From contig CANNAD010000001.1 in assembly GCA_947502645.1 (NCBI GenBank), positions 992,001-1,056,000 on the forward strand: a stretch of DNA of 64,000 nucleotides. Reading direction: 5' to 3'. This document shows, piece after piece, positions 35,459 to 44,577 of this stretch (the stretch's first letter is position 1; each line of letters begins with the position of its first letter). The notes beneath the pieces are model-generated. The model was not told the origin of the DNA. It was given only the letters and a program-made list of their open reading frames with translations, and did no database searches. The stretch is from an uncultured Micrococcaceae bacterium (GTDB taxonomy: Bacteria > Actinomycetota > Actinomycetes > Actinomycetales > Micrococcaceae). A program made the translations under genes and the position numbers.

Positions 35459-36456
35459 AAAACTCCCAACGGTGTCAGCAGATTCCGCAGCTTGTCCAAC
35501 ATCCGTGGCCCGTACCGGCGGAGGTTCCGTTCGTCCGCCTGCTGCAGCAACCGCATCCAGGACGCGTACCGGTTCAGGCGCGCAAAGCACATGGCCGGCT
35601 CCAGCATGAGCCGCAGTTCGCCGATGGGTGCGTACTGGGTCCAGTGCTCCAGATACGCGTTCATGACCCTGCGGATCCGCGGGTCGTTGGCGGGCGCCCG
35701 CCATTCCTCCATCATGACGTTCAGCGGGACCATCATGGAGGAGAGCGGATGCGCGCGGAAGGAGTCCGCGAAGTCAAAGAACTTCAGCGGCTCGGTGGAA
35801 GTACCCGGAATGAAAGCATTGTTGTGGTGAAGATCGTTATGTTCCAGAGTCAGCGGAATGCCTACCGACGCCAGGGCATCGGCGGCAGCAGAAATCTCAG
35901 GTAGCTCCGCCGTGATGGACGCGATGGCCTCCGGCCCCAGATGAATCGGATGATCTGCCGGCATCATGGCGTGCATCTTCAGCTGATTCTCCACCCGATT
36001 GGCGGCCGACGCTGGATCCAGAGTGAACAGCCCGGCCTGAAACAATTTTTCCTCATGCGGGATGAGCTGCAACTGGAGGTCCGCGAAATCGGAAACCACG
36101 CGGGACCAGAGACTGTAATCAGTGCTCTTCAGTGTCGCCAGGGTTGCACCATGATCGGGTGAGAGCATCCAGCCGCGCTCCGGCTCAACAGCCAGCGGCA
36201 TAACCACGTGTTCCGGAACGAGTTCGGCCATCGTGGACACCACGAGGGCTTCGGAAAACTGGCCAGGATTGTTCTCCTTGAACCACAATTTCCCGTGGTC
36301 CGTGGGGACCACCAGCTGCGTGGACCAGAACTTGAACGGCGGCTGCTCAGTAGGCCCGTTCTGTTTCAGCCCATAACTGTCAAGGACGACGCCGATCCAC
36401 GCCTGTGCTTCCGCGCGCCACTCAGCGCCTGCCCACCGATCTACCAGTTCTGTCAC
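35455..36456 (-). CDS. phosphotransferase (APH/choline-kinase-like fold)
   Basis: A 333-residue protein with kinase-like motifs of the aminoglycoside phosphotransferase superfamily: the catalytic loop LTLEHNDLHHNNAFI and the metal-binding LKFFDFADSFRAHPLSS. The N-terminal lobe has KLWFKENNPGQFSEALVV. The target could be an antibiotic, choline or another metabolite and is not predictable. No resistance genes surround it. The start is ATG 36456; the gene is convergent with the GDPD gene. Confidence 0.85.
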   Translation of the reverse strand: MTELVDRWAGAEWRAEAQAWIGVVLDSYGLKQNGPTEQPPFKFWSTQLVVPTDHGKLWFKENNPGQFSEALVVSTMAELVPEHVVMPLAVEPERGWMLSPDHGATLATLKSTDYSLWSRVVSDFADLQLQLIPHEEKLFQAGLFTLDPASAANRVENQLKMHAMMPADHPIHLGPEAIASITAELPEISAAADALASVGIPLTLEHNDLHHNNAFIPGTSTEPLKFFDFADSFRAHPLSSMMVPLNVMMEEWRAPANDPRIRRVMNAYLEHWTQYAPIGELRLMLEPAMCFARLNRYASWMRLLQQADERNLRRYGPRMLDKLRNLLTPLGVF

Positions 36457-36474
36457 AAGGACGAGTCTATTGGG

Positions 36475-37782
36475 CTAGCCGAGCTTGCTGGGCACCGAAC
36501 CGGAGTCGTCCGTGGAATCGGCGGGTTCGGTGCCGCGCCAGCGGGCGATTGCCGTCATACCGTGGAAGATCAACAGGGCCGCACCAGTGCCCAACGCGAT
36601 GCCCTCGAACCGGAGGTCTCCCACAATCCAGGTGAAGTTGGCGATACCGATAATGAGGGAAACCCCTGCCACGGAAAGGTTGATGGGGTTGGAGAAATTG
36701 ACCCGGTTCTGCACCCAGATCCGCACCCCGAGGATGCCGATCATGCCGTACAGCACAACGCCTGCGCCGCCGAGAACACCGGCCGGCACGGTGGCGATCA
36801 ACGCGCCGAACTTCGGGAAGAGGCTGAGCAGCACGGCCACGATCCCGGCTACCCAGTAGGCCGCCGTCGAGTACACGCGCGAGGCTGCCATCACCCCAAT
36901 GTTCTCGGCGTAGGTGGTGGTGCCCGAACCGCCGCCAGCGCCGGCGAGCATGGTGGCGACGCCGTCGGCCATCAGCGCACGGCCAGTCACCGGGTCCAGG
37001 TCGCGGCCGGTCATGGACGCCACGGACTTCACATGACCAATGTTTTCAGCAACAAGGACCAGCACCACGGGGATGAACAGTCCGACGACGGCCAGATGGA
37101 ACTCGGGCGTGTGGAACTCCGGGAGGCCCACCCACGCTGCGTCGCTGATGGCCGCAAAATCGACTTCGCCGCGCAGCATGGCAACGACATATCCAACCAG
37201 CACGCCGACCAGGATCGACAGACGCCCAAGCAGTCCGCGGAACAGAACAGTGGTCAGGAGGATGGCGACGACGGTGGCCAACGCGGTGACGGGAGCTTTC
37301 TCGAAGCTGTCCTTCGCGGTAGGCGCCAGATTCAGGCCGATCAGGGCCACAATGGACCCGGTAACCACAGGAGGCATGACCAACTGGATCCAGTGCGGGC
37401 CCGCCTTGTGAACAATGAAGCCGATCAGCGCCAGAACGGCCCCGGCCATGATGATGCCGCCCAGAGCCCCGGCCATACCGTAATCAGACTGGGCCGCCGC
37501 AATGGGGGCGATGAACGCGAAACTCGAACCGAGGTAGCTGGGGACCTTGCCCGCAGTAATGATCAGGAACAGGATGGTCCCGATCCCGGAAAAGAACAGG
37601 GTGGTGGACGGCGGGAAGCCCGTGATCAGCGGAACCAGGAAGGTGGCACCGAACATCGCCACAACGTGCTGGGCGCCGATACCAATGGTCCGCGGCCAGC
37701 TCAGCCGCTCATCGGGCGCAACATAACTGTCCGCGCGAACCGTTTTCCCGTCGCCGTGGAGAGTCCAGTCTGTACCCAGCAT
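36475..37782 (-). CDS. uracil/xanthine-type nucleobase permease (NCS2 family)
   Basis: A 435-residue membrane protein with about fourteen helices. The QHVVAMFGATFLVPLITG segment and the later LVLVAENIGHVKSVASMTG (conserved Glu and Asn) mark the UraA-type NCS2 group. The strand order TTTYAENIGVMAASRVYST is also typical. It is a proton symporter for uracil or a related base. The next gene upstream on the same strand is a RutE-like nitroreductase, which supports a pyrimidine context. Confidence 0.93.
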   Translation of the reverse strand: MLGTDWTLHGDGKTVRADSYVAPDERLSWPRTIGIGAQHVVAMFGATFLVPLITGFPPSTTLFFSGIGTILFLIITAGKVPSYLGSSFAFIAPIAAAQSDYGMAGALGGIIMAGAVLALIGFIVHKAGPHWIQLVMPPVVTGSIVALIGLNLAPTAKDSFEKAPVTALATVVAILLTTVLFRGLLGRLSILVGVLVGYVVAMLRGEVDFAAISDAAWVGLPEFHTPEFHLAVVGLFIPVVLVLVAENIGHVKSVASMTGRDLDPVTGRALMADGVATMLAGAGGGSGTTTYAENIGVMAASRVYSTAAYWVAGIVAVLLSLFPKFGALIATVPAGVLGGAGVVLYGMIGILGVRIWVQNRVNFSNPINLSVAGVSLIIGIANFTWIVGDLRFEGIALGTGAALLIFHGMTAIARWRGTEPADSTDDSGSVPSKLG

Positions 37783-37853
37783 CTGATGTCCTTCGGTAGG
37801 TTTCGACGACGCCGCCAGTGGGCGCCGTCGAAAATCCTACCGTGTGGTATCGC

Positions 37854-38486
37854 CTAGACCGTTGTTGTTGCGACCTCGAAGTCGTGGCGGGGGAGGCGGT
37901 CGCGCCAGGCGTTCTCGCCGGGCTTGCCGAGGTTGACCACCATGAACGTCTTGTTGGACGTACCGCCATGGAACTCGGCGTCGATCCCCGCAGCATCAAT
38001 CCCACCCATGGGGCCGGCAGCCAGACCGACGGCGCGGGCAGCCACGATGAAGTACGCGGCCTGAAGATGACCGTTGTCCTTGCCCATGGACTGCCGGGCA
38101 GCCTCGTTCTCATCAAAGGCAGCCTTGCGCTCAGCGGCGTGAGGGAAGATGGTCGGCAGGTGCTCATGCCAATCCATGTCGAAGCTCAGGATCGCAGCCA
38201 ACGGGGCGGCGGCAGTCTTCGCAGCATTGCCGCCAGCCATGTGCGATACCAGGCGCTCGCGGGCCTTCTCGGACTTCACCCAGGTGATCCGCATCGGCTG
38301 GACGTTCATGGCAGTTGGCCCCATTTTGGCGAGCTCGTAGATGGCACGCATCTGCTCTTCTGTGACGGGCTCGTCTGTGAAGGCGTTTGCTGTGCGCGCT
38401 TCCAGGAACAGGGTGTCCGCTGCTTCACTGTCGATGACTAACTGGTCCTGAAGAGTGAACTGGTCTTCGATCGTGCCAACGCTCAT
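37854..38486 (-). CDS. nitroreductase-family protein, RutE-like malonic semialdehyde reductase
   Basis: A 210-residue FMN-binding nitroreductase fold: FLEARTANAFTDEPVTEEQM, AKMGPTAMNVQPMRITWV (flavin contact) and GPMGGIDAAGIDAEFHGGTS. Sequence pattern and size match RutE/YdfG-type malonic semialdehyde reductases that detoxify the product of Rut pyrimidine degradation. The other Rut genes are not in the window, so this step is inferred. ATG 38486 begins the family match; the open frame to 38576 is not similar. The uracil-type permease follows 71 bp downstream on the same strand. Confidence 0.85.
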   Translation of the reverse strand: MSVGTIEDQFTLQDQLVIDSEAADTLFLEARTANAFTDEPVTEEQMRAIYELAKMGPTAMNVQPMRITWVKSEKARERLVSHMAGGNAAKTAAAPLAAILSFDMDWHEHLPTIFPHAAERKAAFDENEAARQSMGKDNGHLQAAYFIVAARAVGLAAGPMGGIDAAGIDAEFHGGTSNKTFMVVNLGKPGENAWRDRLPRHDFEVATTTV

Positions 38487-38576
38487 GGTGCTGCCTTTCA
38501 CTGAACAAAAATCGTCTCTTAGACGCAGCGCACGCGGGAACAGCTTGATTCCTGCAGACGACGTGAGTTGAGTCAC

Positions 38577-40217
38577 TTACCCGATGACTTCGTCCACCAG
38601 GGCCTTGGCTTCTGCCTGCACCTGCGCCAGATGTTCCTCGCCCTTGAAAGACTCGGCGTAAATCTTGTACACGTCCTCCGTGCCCGAGGGGCGAGCCGCA
38701 AACCAGGCGTTCTCGGTGGTCACTTTCAAACCGCCGATCGCGGCGCCGTTACCTGGAGCCTCAGTGAGTCTGGCAGTGATCTCCTCGCCAGCCAACGTGG
38801 ACACAGAAACATCCGACGGCGACAGCCGCCCCAACGCGGACTTCTGCTCCCGGGTAGCGGCAGCATCAACTCGGGCGTACGACGGCGACCCAAACTCCGC
38901 GGTCAATTCCGCGTAGCGCTGCGACGGCGATTGTCCGGTGACCGCCGTGACTTCCGCAGCAAGCAGCGCCAGCAGAATGCCGTCCTTGTCCGTGGTCCAT
39001 GGTGTGCCGTTGAGCTTGAGGAAGGACGCACCAGCGGACTCCTCACCACCGAACGCTCCCTCCCCGGACAGCAGCCCCGAAACGAACCACTTGAAGCCCA
39101 CCGGAACCTCAACCAGCTTCCGGCCCAGCTTGGCTGCAACCCGGTCAATCATTGACGACGAGACCAGCGTTTTACCCACCGACGCATCCTCGCGCCAACC
39201 ACTCCGGTTCCGGTACAGGTAGTCGATCGCCACGGCCAGGTAGTGATTCGGATTCATCAGGCCCGCGTCCGGGGTGACAATGCCATGCCGGTCCGCATCG
39301 GCGTCGTTCCCCGTTGCAATGTTATAACCGGCGTCACCGGACATCGTCTGGATCAGCGAAGCCATCGCCGAGGGAGAGGAACAATCCATGCGGATCTTCC
39401 CGTCCCAGTCCAGCGTCATAAAGCCCCACTGTGGGTCCACGGTCGGGTTCACGACAGTGAGCTCCAGGTTGTGGCGCTCACCGATAGCGCCCCAGTAGTC
39501 CACTGACGCACCGCCCATCGGATCCGCCCCGATCCTGATGCCGGCGTTCCGGATGGCGTCCAGGTTCAGGACCGACGGTAGGTCCTCCACATAGTTCTGC
39601 AGGAAGTCGTAGGTGCCGACGTCGTCGGACTTCCGTGCCTCGGCGAGCGGGATGCGCTTGACCTGACTGAGGTTGGATTCGAGGTGCTCGTTTGCGCGGT
39701 CGGCGATCCACTTCGTGGCGTCCGAATCTGCCGGACCGCCGTGGGGCGGGTTGTACTTGAAGCCGCCGTCGGCTGGGGGATTGTGCGACGGCGTCACCAC
39801 GATTCCATCGGCCTGCGTGCTCTGTGAGCTGTTGTGGCGGAGGATCGCGTGCGAGACAGCCGGCGTGGGAGTGAAACCATTCCGCGCATCGACGAGTACC
39901 CGGACGCGATTGGCGGCGAGCACCTCCAGTGCAGTGTTCTCCGCGGGCTCGCTCAGCGCGTGCGTGTCCTTACCCATGAACAGCGGCCCCGTGATGCCCT
40001 GACCTTGCCGGTATTCCACGATCGCTTGGGTGGTCGCAGCGATATGCGCTTCGTTGAACGATTTCCTGAGGGACGAGCCACGGTGTCCCGACGTCCCGAA
40101 CGCCACACGCTCATCCGGGTTCGACGCATCCGGTACCACGTCAAAATACGCGTCGAGGAGCGCGGACACATCAATGAGGTCTCCGGGCTGGGCTACAGTA
40201 CCTGCACGTTTATCCAT
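38577..40217 (-). CDS. pgm: alpha-D-glucose phosphate-specific phosphoglucomutase
   Basis: A 546-residue enzyme interconverting glucose 1- and 6-phosphate. Motifs: [12 protein letters not shown], active serine loop [19 protein letters not shown], metal loop [14 protein letters not shown], sugar loop [12 protein letters not shown] and phosphate-binding loop [16 protein letters not shown]. Length matches the bacterial Pgm (about 545). ATG 40217 fits the family start; the longer frame to 40262 is not used. It diverges from a DUF4190 gene. Confidence 0.95.
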   Translation of the reverse strand: MDKRAGTVAQPGDLIDVSALLDAYFDVVPDASNPDERVAFGTSGHRGSSLRKSFNEAHIAATTQAIVEYRQGQGITGPLFMGKDTHALSEPAENTALEVLAANRVRVLVDARNGFTPTPAVSHAILRHNSSQSTQADGIVVTPSHNPPADGGFKYNPPHGGPADSDATKWIADRANEHLESNLSQVKRIPLAEARKSDDVGTYDFLQNYVEDLPSVLNLDAIRNAGIRIGADPMGGASVDYWGAIGERHNLELTVVNPTVDPQWGFMTLDWDGKIRMDCSSPSAMASLIQTMSGDAGYNIATGNDADADRHGIVTPDAGLMNPNHYLAVAIDYLYRNRSGWREDASVGKTLVSSSMIDRVAAKLGRKLVEVPVGFKWFVSGLLSGEGAFGGEESAGASFLKLNGTPWTTDKDGILLALLAAEVTAVTGQSPSQRYAELTAEFGSPSYARVDAAATREQKSALGRLSPSDVSVSTLAGEEITARLTEAPGNGAAIGGLKVTTENAWFAARPSGTEDVYKIYAESFKGEEHLAQVQAEAKALVDEVIG

Positions 40218-40354
40218 GGAATCAGCATGCCAAACAACTCCGACATTTTGGACATCCCCCACGAAATGGGACCTGCCAGCCTCTTGCGGCCACAGACGCC
40301 GGTTGCGGTACTGCCGATAGACTCATCCCAGACTTGAAACAGCGGAGGGACATT

Positions 40355-40882
40355 ATGAGCAACAGCACGAACGAACCCAACGGCGGGGAGAGGCGCGACG
40401 ACGGCGCTATCCATCCCCAGCCGCATTCCAACCCGTATGCCAGCGGTTATCAGGGCCAGTCATATCAGGGTCAGCAGTACCAGGGGCAGTCATACCAGGG
40501 GCAGTCCGGGCCGCCTCCCGGCGGGGACCAGTATCAGCAGTACGGCCAGCAGTATGGGCAGCAGCCGGCGTACTACCAGGGGCAGTACGCGCCGATGTAC
40601 GCGATGCCGCCAGCGCCGCCCAGGAATCTGAGCATCACGTCACTGGTACTCGGTGTGGCGTCGATCATGGGCTTCGCTTTCTTCCTGGTTCCTCAGATTC
40701 TGGCCGTCATTTTCGGGCACCTTGGATTGAAGCGGGAACCCGCTGGTCGGGGCATGGCGATCGCCGGGCTCGTCACGGGATACCTGTGTCTCGCGGGCTG
40801 GCTCGCCGTCGTACTCCTGTATGTCGGGCTGATTGGTATGGCCTTGAATACCTCGGAAATCAGCGGTTCGTACAGCGGCTAG
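40355..40882 (+). CDS. DUF4190 membrane protein with Gln/Tyr-rich N-terminal repeats
   Basis: A 175-residue protein from ATG 40355 (AGCGGAGGG upstream). Residues 30-85 hold tandem YQGQS/YQGQQ and QYGQQ repeats, a low-complexity cytoplasmic region. Two membrane helices (ITSLVLGVASIMGFAFF and LVTGYLCLAGWLAVVLLY) flank GHLGLKREPAGRGMAIAG, the DUF4190 core. Such proteins are common in actinobacteria with unknown function. Confidence 0.85.
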   Translation: MSNSTNEPNGGERRDDGAIHPQPHSNPYASGYQGQSYQGQQYQGQSYQGQSGPPPGGDQYQQYGQQYGQQPAYYQGQYAPMYAMPPAPPRNLSITSLVLGVASIMGFAFFLVPQILAVIFGHLGLKREPAGRGMAIAGLVTGYLCLAGWLAVVLLYVGLIGMALNTSEISGSYSG

Positions 40883-40961
40883 CTTTTTCTGATTTCCACC
40901 CCGGCTGCGTAGGGCAGCCGACTAAAATTGGCTTGATTACCGAACATTGAAGGAGACCGAC

Positions 40962-41057
40962 ATGCGACGACTCATCGTGATGGCCCTGCCATTCATCGTC
41001 CGTTACCTGAAGCGGCGTCGAAACCAGCGTCCCGGCAGCAACAACCGCAGGTTCTAG
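40962..41057 (+). CDS. 31-residue basic small protein
   Basis: ATG 40962 to TAG 41057 encodes MRRLIVMALPFIVRYLKRRR followed by NQRPGSNNRRF. A good RBS, GAAGGAGACCGAC, precedes the ATG. The peptide has a hydrophobic N-terminal half and a basic C-terminal half, like a membrane-associated microprotein. It stands 79 bp after the DUF4190 gene. No family is recognised; the strong RBS is the main evidence. Confidence 0.5.
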   Translation: MRRLIVMALPFIVRYLKRRRNQRPGSNNRRF

Positions 41058-41088
41058 CCCCACCCCCGCTATCCCCACCAACCCCACC

Positions 41089-41159
41089 GCGAGATCACCC
41101 TTTGTCGCCGAGATCACCCCTTGCAAGGGGTGACGTCGACGGTAAACCCCGACTTCGGC
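41089..41159. repeat. intergenic palindromic element, copy 1
   Basis: The core TCACCCCTTGCAAGGGGTGA (41114-41133) is a perfect 20-bp palindrome, framed by GAGATCACCCTTTG and GGTAAACCCCGACTTCGGCC. The same arrangement with a more complete outer stem is at 52857-52951, so this is a dispersed repeat. It lies outside all genes. Confidence 0.7.
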
Positions 41160-41167
41160 CGGGAACG

Positions 41168-41207
41168 ACGACGGCGACCCTCCCACGTTCGGGAGGGTCG
41201 CCGTCGT
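41168..41207. terminator. perfect 17-bp hairpin at a convergent gene end
   Basis: ACGACGGCGACCCTCCC and its exact complement flank a 6-nt loop (ACGTTC), 17 bp beyond the POT transporter stop. The stem is very GC-rich with no T-tract, like actinobacterial bidirectional terminators. It probably ends transcription from both sides. Confidence 0.65.
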
Positions 41208-41224
41208 GCGTTGAAGCGGGGTGG

Positions 41225-42694
41225 TTACCGGACCCCGCTCATCAACTTCTTGATGGCAGGCGTGGCCACCGCGAGCAGGATGCCGAGAACGATGGCGGTG
41301 ATGCCGCTGAACGAGAAGTAGGGAACCTCGTTATTGGCGTCGTAGAAACCAGCCATGATGCCAGCGAGTGTCGTTCCCAATGAAACCGAGAGGAAGAACA
41401 GGGCAACCATCTGGGTGCGGAAGGCGTCCGGGGCGAGTTTCGTCGCGACGGACAGGCCGATCGGGGAGAGGAACAGTTCCGCGAAGGTGAAGAACATCAG
41501 AATCACGGCCAGAGCGATCAGCGGCGTGCTGTTCGCGCCCCCGCCGGAGAACGGGATGAACATCAGGAACGCGGCGCCCATGAACACGAGTCCGAGCGCG
41601 AATTTCAGCGGTGAACTGGGCTGGCGTGGGCCGAGCTTCGTCCATACTCCGGCGAAAACGGCGGCGAAGATGATGATGAAGACAGGGTTGATGGACTGGA
41701 CCCAGCTGGCCGGCATTTCCCAGCCGAAGAAGGTGCGGTCCAGGCTCTTGTCCGAGTAGATCGCGACGACGGTGAACTGCTGCTGGAAGAGTCCCCAGAA
41801 CGCGGCGGAAGCCAGGTAGAGGGGAATGAACGCGAGAACGCGACGTCGGCCGGTGCTGTCGATCTTCTTGCTGGTGAGGATCACGGTGAAGTAGGCGACT
41901 GATGCAACGATCGCGAGGATCGCCATGACGAGCGCCAGGTTGCTGGGGGTCACCACGCCGAGCATGAAGGCAAGGATGATGACGACGACGGCGGCCACCG
42001 CGATGCCAGCCCACATCGTGTACTTCGAGCGGGGCAGGGGGTTGGTCACGTGGTGTGACTCGCTGGGCAGGTTCTTGCGCGTCAGTGCGTACTGTGTGAG
42101 GCCGATGGCCATACCGACAGCGGCGGCGCCGAAGCCGAAGTGGAAGCCGAGCGAGCTCTGCAGGGCGCCGGTGATGAGGGGCCCGATGAGCGCGCCGATG
42201 TTGATGCCCATGTAGAAGAGGGAGAAGCCGGCGTCGCGCCGTTCGTCGCCTTCTTTGTAGAGCGTGCCGACCAGCGATGTTGCGTTGGCTTTCAGCCCAC
42301 CGGAGCCTACGCCGACAAGGACGAGACCGACGGCCAGACCAACGCCGCCGGGCAGGACGGCCAGTGAGATATGGCCGAGCATGATCATGACTGCGGAGTA
42401 GAACAGGACGCGTTCCGAGCCGAGGACGCGGTCGGCGAGCCAGGCTCCGAGGATGGTGGAGAGGTAGACGCCACCACCATAGGCGCCTACGAGGCCGGTT
42501 GCGATGGCTTCGTCAATGCCGAGTCCACCGTCAGTGGTGGAGTAGTACATGTAGTACAGCAGGATTCCCTGCATGCCGTAGAAGGAGAAGCGCTCCCAGA
42601 GTTCTACGCTGAAGAGATTTGCCAACATCCGGGGGTGGCCCAGGAATGTCTTCTCCGCCGGTTCGGCAGAGGTATTCGGAGTTGATGTGCTCAT
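41225..42694 (-). CDS. POT-family proton-dependent oligopeptide transporter
   Basis: A 489-residue MFS-type protein with about fourteen helices. The N-terminal ELWERFSFYGMQGILLYYMY (E-x-x-E-R-F-x-Y-Y motif, here WERFSFYG), the FYMGINIGALIGPLITG loop and the FTFAELFLSPIGLSVATKLA segment (the PTR2 signature area) define the family. It imports di- and tripeptides with protons. ATG 42694 gives the normal N-terminus; the frame opens earlier to 42775. Confidence 0.93.
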   Translation of the reverse strand: MSTSTPNTSAEPAEKTFLGHPRMLANLFSVELWERFSFYGMQGILLYYMYYSTTDGGLGIDEAIATGLVGAYGGGVYLSTILGAWLADRVLGSERVLFYSAVMIMLGHISLAVLPGGVGLAVGLVLVGVGSGGLKANATSLVGTLYKEGDERRDAGFSLFYMGINIGALIGPLITGALQSSLGFHFGFGAAAVGMAIGLTQYALTRKNLPSESHHVTNPLPRSKYTMWAGIAVAAVVVIILAFMLGVVTPSNLALVMAILAIVASVAYFTVILTSKKIDSTGRRRVLAFIPLYLASAAFWGLFQQQFTVVAIYSDKSLDRTFFGWEMPASWVQSINPVFIIIFAAVFAGVWTKLGPRQPSSPLKFALGLVFMGAAFLMFIPFSGGGANSTPLIALAVILMFFTFAELFLSPIGLSVATKLAPDAFRTQMVALFFLSVSLGTTLAGIMAGFYDANNEVPYFSFSGITAIVLGILLAVATPAIKKLMSGVR

Positions 42695-42778
42695 TTCTAC
42701 TATGTTGCCACTCACATTGTGGACTGTCATATCGACAATCAGGTGAAAAGAGTTACCATGTAGGGTTTTGCACACTCG

Positions 42779-44191
42779 TCATTTATGGCTGAAATACTCT
42801 TCCAGTTGCGCTGATACTGCGAGCAGGGCGGCTTCGGAACTTGGCCAGCCGATGAATTGGATCCCCATCGAAAGCCCTCCGGCAGTGGTGTGTGTGGGGA
42901 TCGTCACAGCTGGCAGGCCGCACACGTTCACCATGGAGGTATAGGGCGTGTACTGGCATTGGCGCACGTAGTCCGTGTCGCCGTCGTCGGTGGTGTACCA
43001 GCCGAGCGGGCGGGGCGTCATCGCCATCGCTGGGGTGAGGATCAGGTCGTAGCCCGCGTATTGGGCGATGGTGTCTTCTTCGAATTTGCGCAGGATGCCG
43101 ATGGCTTCGGCGAGGTCGGCGGCGCTTTTGCCGAGTGCCCGACGCCGGAGCGTCCGGGTGATCGGCATCAGCGACGCTTCCCGTTCGGGTGCGATGGGCG
43201 CTTGGGTCAGACCGGCCGTCCAGACTGTCTGGAAGGCCTCGTGGTACCGGTTGTCGTAGCGAAGGTCGGCGTCAACAACGTCATGCCCGACGGCGGCCAG
43301 CGCCTTGATTCCTCTGTCGAGCGCTGCGGTGGCGTCGGCCTCGAGGCGGATCTCCATCGCGGTTTCGAACGGTGATGCTGTGCTGAGGCCTATGCGTAGT
43401 TTCGGTGCTTGCTTGTCGAGTGATTTGAGGAGTTCCGCGAGGAACGTGCCGTGCCCTTCGCGTGCTGCACTGGTGGCGTGGAAGTTTGGGGCGTCAACCA
43501 TCGCGTCGAGTAGCAGCGCTGCGTCCGTGCTGGTTCGGGCGAGCGGCCCGGCGACAACAAGTTGTCCGAGATCGGACTGCCCGGAACCGCCGGGGATCCG
43601 GCCCCGATTGGGTTTCAGGCCGATCAGTCCGGTGGCCGACGCCGGGATGCGGACGGAGCCGCCGCCGTCGGTTCCCGGGGCGAACGGCAGCATTCCTGCC
43701 GCCACCGCTGCGGCGCTTCCGCCCGAGGAACCGCCGGGACTCAGCGACGGATCGAGCGGATTCCGGGCCGGTGCGGCGATGGGGTTCTCGCTGTAGCAAC
43801 TGAGTCCGAATTCCGGAACCTGTGTTTTGCCGAGGCTGATGGCTCCGGCCTGTCGAAGCAAGGCCACCAGGGGTGCGTCCGCCTCTGCTACCAGATGGTC
43901 GACGGCGGCCGAACCGTGTGTGGTTCGCACCCCGGCGACGTCGGTGAGATCTTTGTGTGCGATCGGCAGCCCATGCAGCAGTGGAAGTGGCTCTCCTGCG
44001 GCCTGCCGCTTGTCGGCGTCGGTTGCGGCCGCGAGGGCGGACTCAGCGGTGACGGTGACGAAAGAACCAAGATCCGGATTCAGTGCGTCGATCCGGTGCA
44101 GATAGTGCTCAGTGAGCTCGCGCGCGCTCAGTTCACCGGCGGCAATGGCGTCGCGCTGTTCGAGGGCCGTCATTTCGTGCAGCTCGGTCAT
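42779..44191 (-). CDS. amidase signature (AS) family hydrolase
   Basis: A 470-residue AS enzyme with the full Ser-cisSer-Lys triad: K80 (HGLPIAHKDLTD), S155 (SPGGSSGGSA) and S179 (GTDGGGSVRIPA); the spacings K-S 75 and S-S 24 equal those of fatty-acid amide hydrolase. It should cleave an amide bond of unknown substrate; GatA is unlikely because no gatB/gatC is adjacent. ATG 44191. It lies 84 bp beyond the POT transporter start, on the same strand. Confidence 0.93.
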   Translation of the reverse strand: MTELHEMTALEQRDAIAAGELSARELTEHYLHRIDALNPDLGSFVTVTAESALAAATDADKRQAAGEPLPLLHGLPIAHKDLTDVAGVRTTHGSAAVDHLVAEADAPLVALLRQAGAISLGKTQVPEFGLSCYSENPIAAPARNPLDPSLSPGGSSGGSAAAVAAGMLPFAPGTDGGGSVRIPASATGLIGLKPNRGRIPGGSGQSDLGQLVVAGPLARTSTDAALLLDAMVDAPNFHATSAAREGHGTFLAELLKSLDKQAPKLRIGLSTASPFETAMEIRLEADATAALDRGIKALAAVGHDVVDADLRYDNRYHEAFQTVWTAGLTQAPIAPEREASLMPITRTLRRRALGKSAADLAEAIGILRKFEEDTIAQYAGYDLILTPAMAMTPRPLGWYTTDDGDTDYVRQCQYTPYTSMVNVCGLPAVTIPTHTTAGGLSMGIQFIGWPSSEAALLAVSAQLEEYFSHK

Positions 44192-44250
44192 GCTTCCCAC
44201 TATAGGCTTGGAGCATCTTTCCAGAGACAGTCAATCGCGAGGAGAGCAGC

Positions 44251-44577
44251 ATGAGCGACGTAGAGAATGTATCCGTGGACAGCATCGGCGAGAATGCGAC
44301 GGTCCTTGACGTCCGTGAGGACTATGAGTGGGAGGCCGGTCATGCCAAGGGCGCGCGCCATATCCCTCTGGACCAGCTGCCCGATCGTCTCGAGGAGCTG
44401 GATCCGGATGAGGACCTGAATGTCATTTGCCGTACCGGAGGCCGGTCTTTCCGCGCTACCCAGTGGCTCACCGCCAATGGTTACTCGGCCGTCAATGTGA
44501 CCGGAGGTATGGGCGCATGGCTCGAAGCCGGGAAGCCCATGGAAGCCGAGAACGGCCAGACGCCGAACGTCCTGTGA
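44251..44577 (+). CDS. rhodanese-like domain protein
   Basis: A 108-residue single rhodanese domain: VLDVREDYEWEAGHAKGARH, IPLDQLPDRL and the active-site loop VICRTGGRSFRATQWL with the catalytic Cys of CRTGGRS. It can carry a persulfide or act in sulfur transfer. Its stop TGA overlaps the GTG start of pheA by 4 bp, so the two are translated together. Confidence 0.92.
   Translation: MSDVENVSVDSIGENATVLDVREDYEWEAGHAKGARHIPLDQLPDRLEELDPDEDLNVICRTGGRSFRATQWLTANGYSAVNVTGGMGAWLEAGKPMEAENGQTPNVL

Noticed and set aside
36208-37857. 549-codon plus-strand frame opposite the nucleobase permease
   Set aside because: Composition is extremely Gln/His/Asp/Gly-rich, typical of the complement of membrane-helix codons; no RBS or domain.
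40440-40610. Tandem CAGGGGCAGTC-type repeats in the DUF4190 gene as a minisatellite or CRISPR-like array
   Set aside because: They are in frame and code for the YQGQS repeats of the protein; ordinary low-complexity coding repeats.
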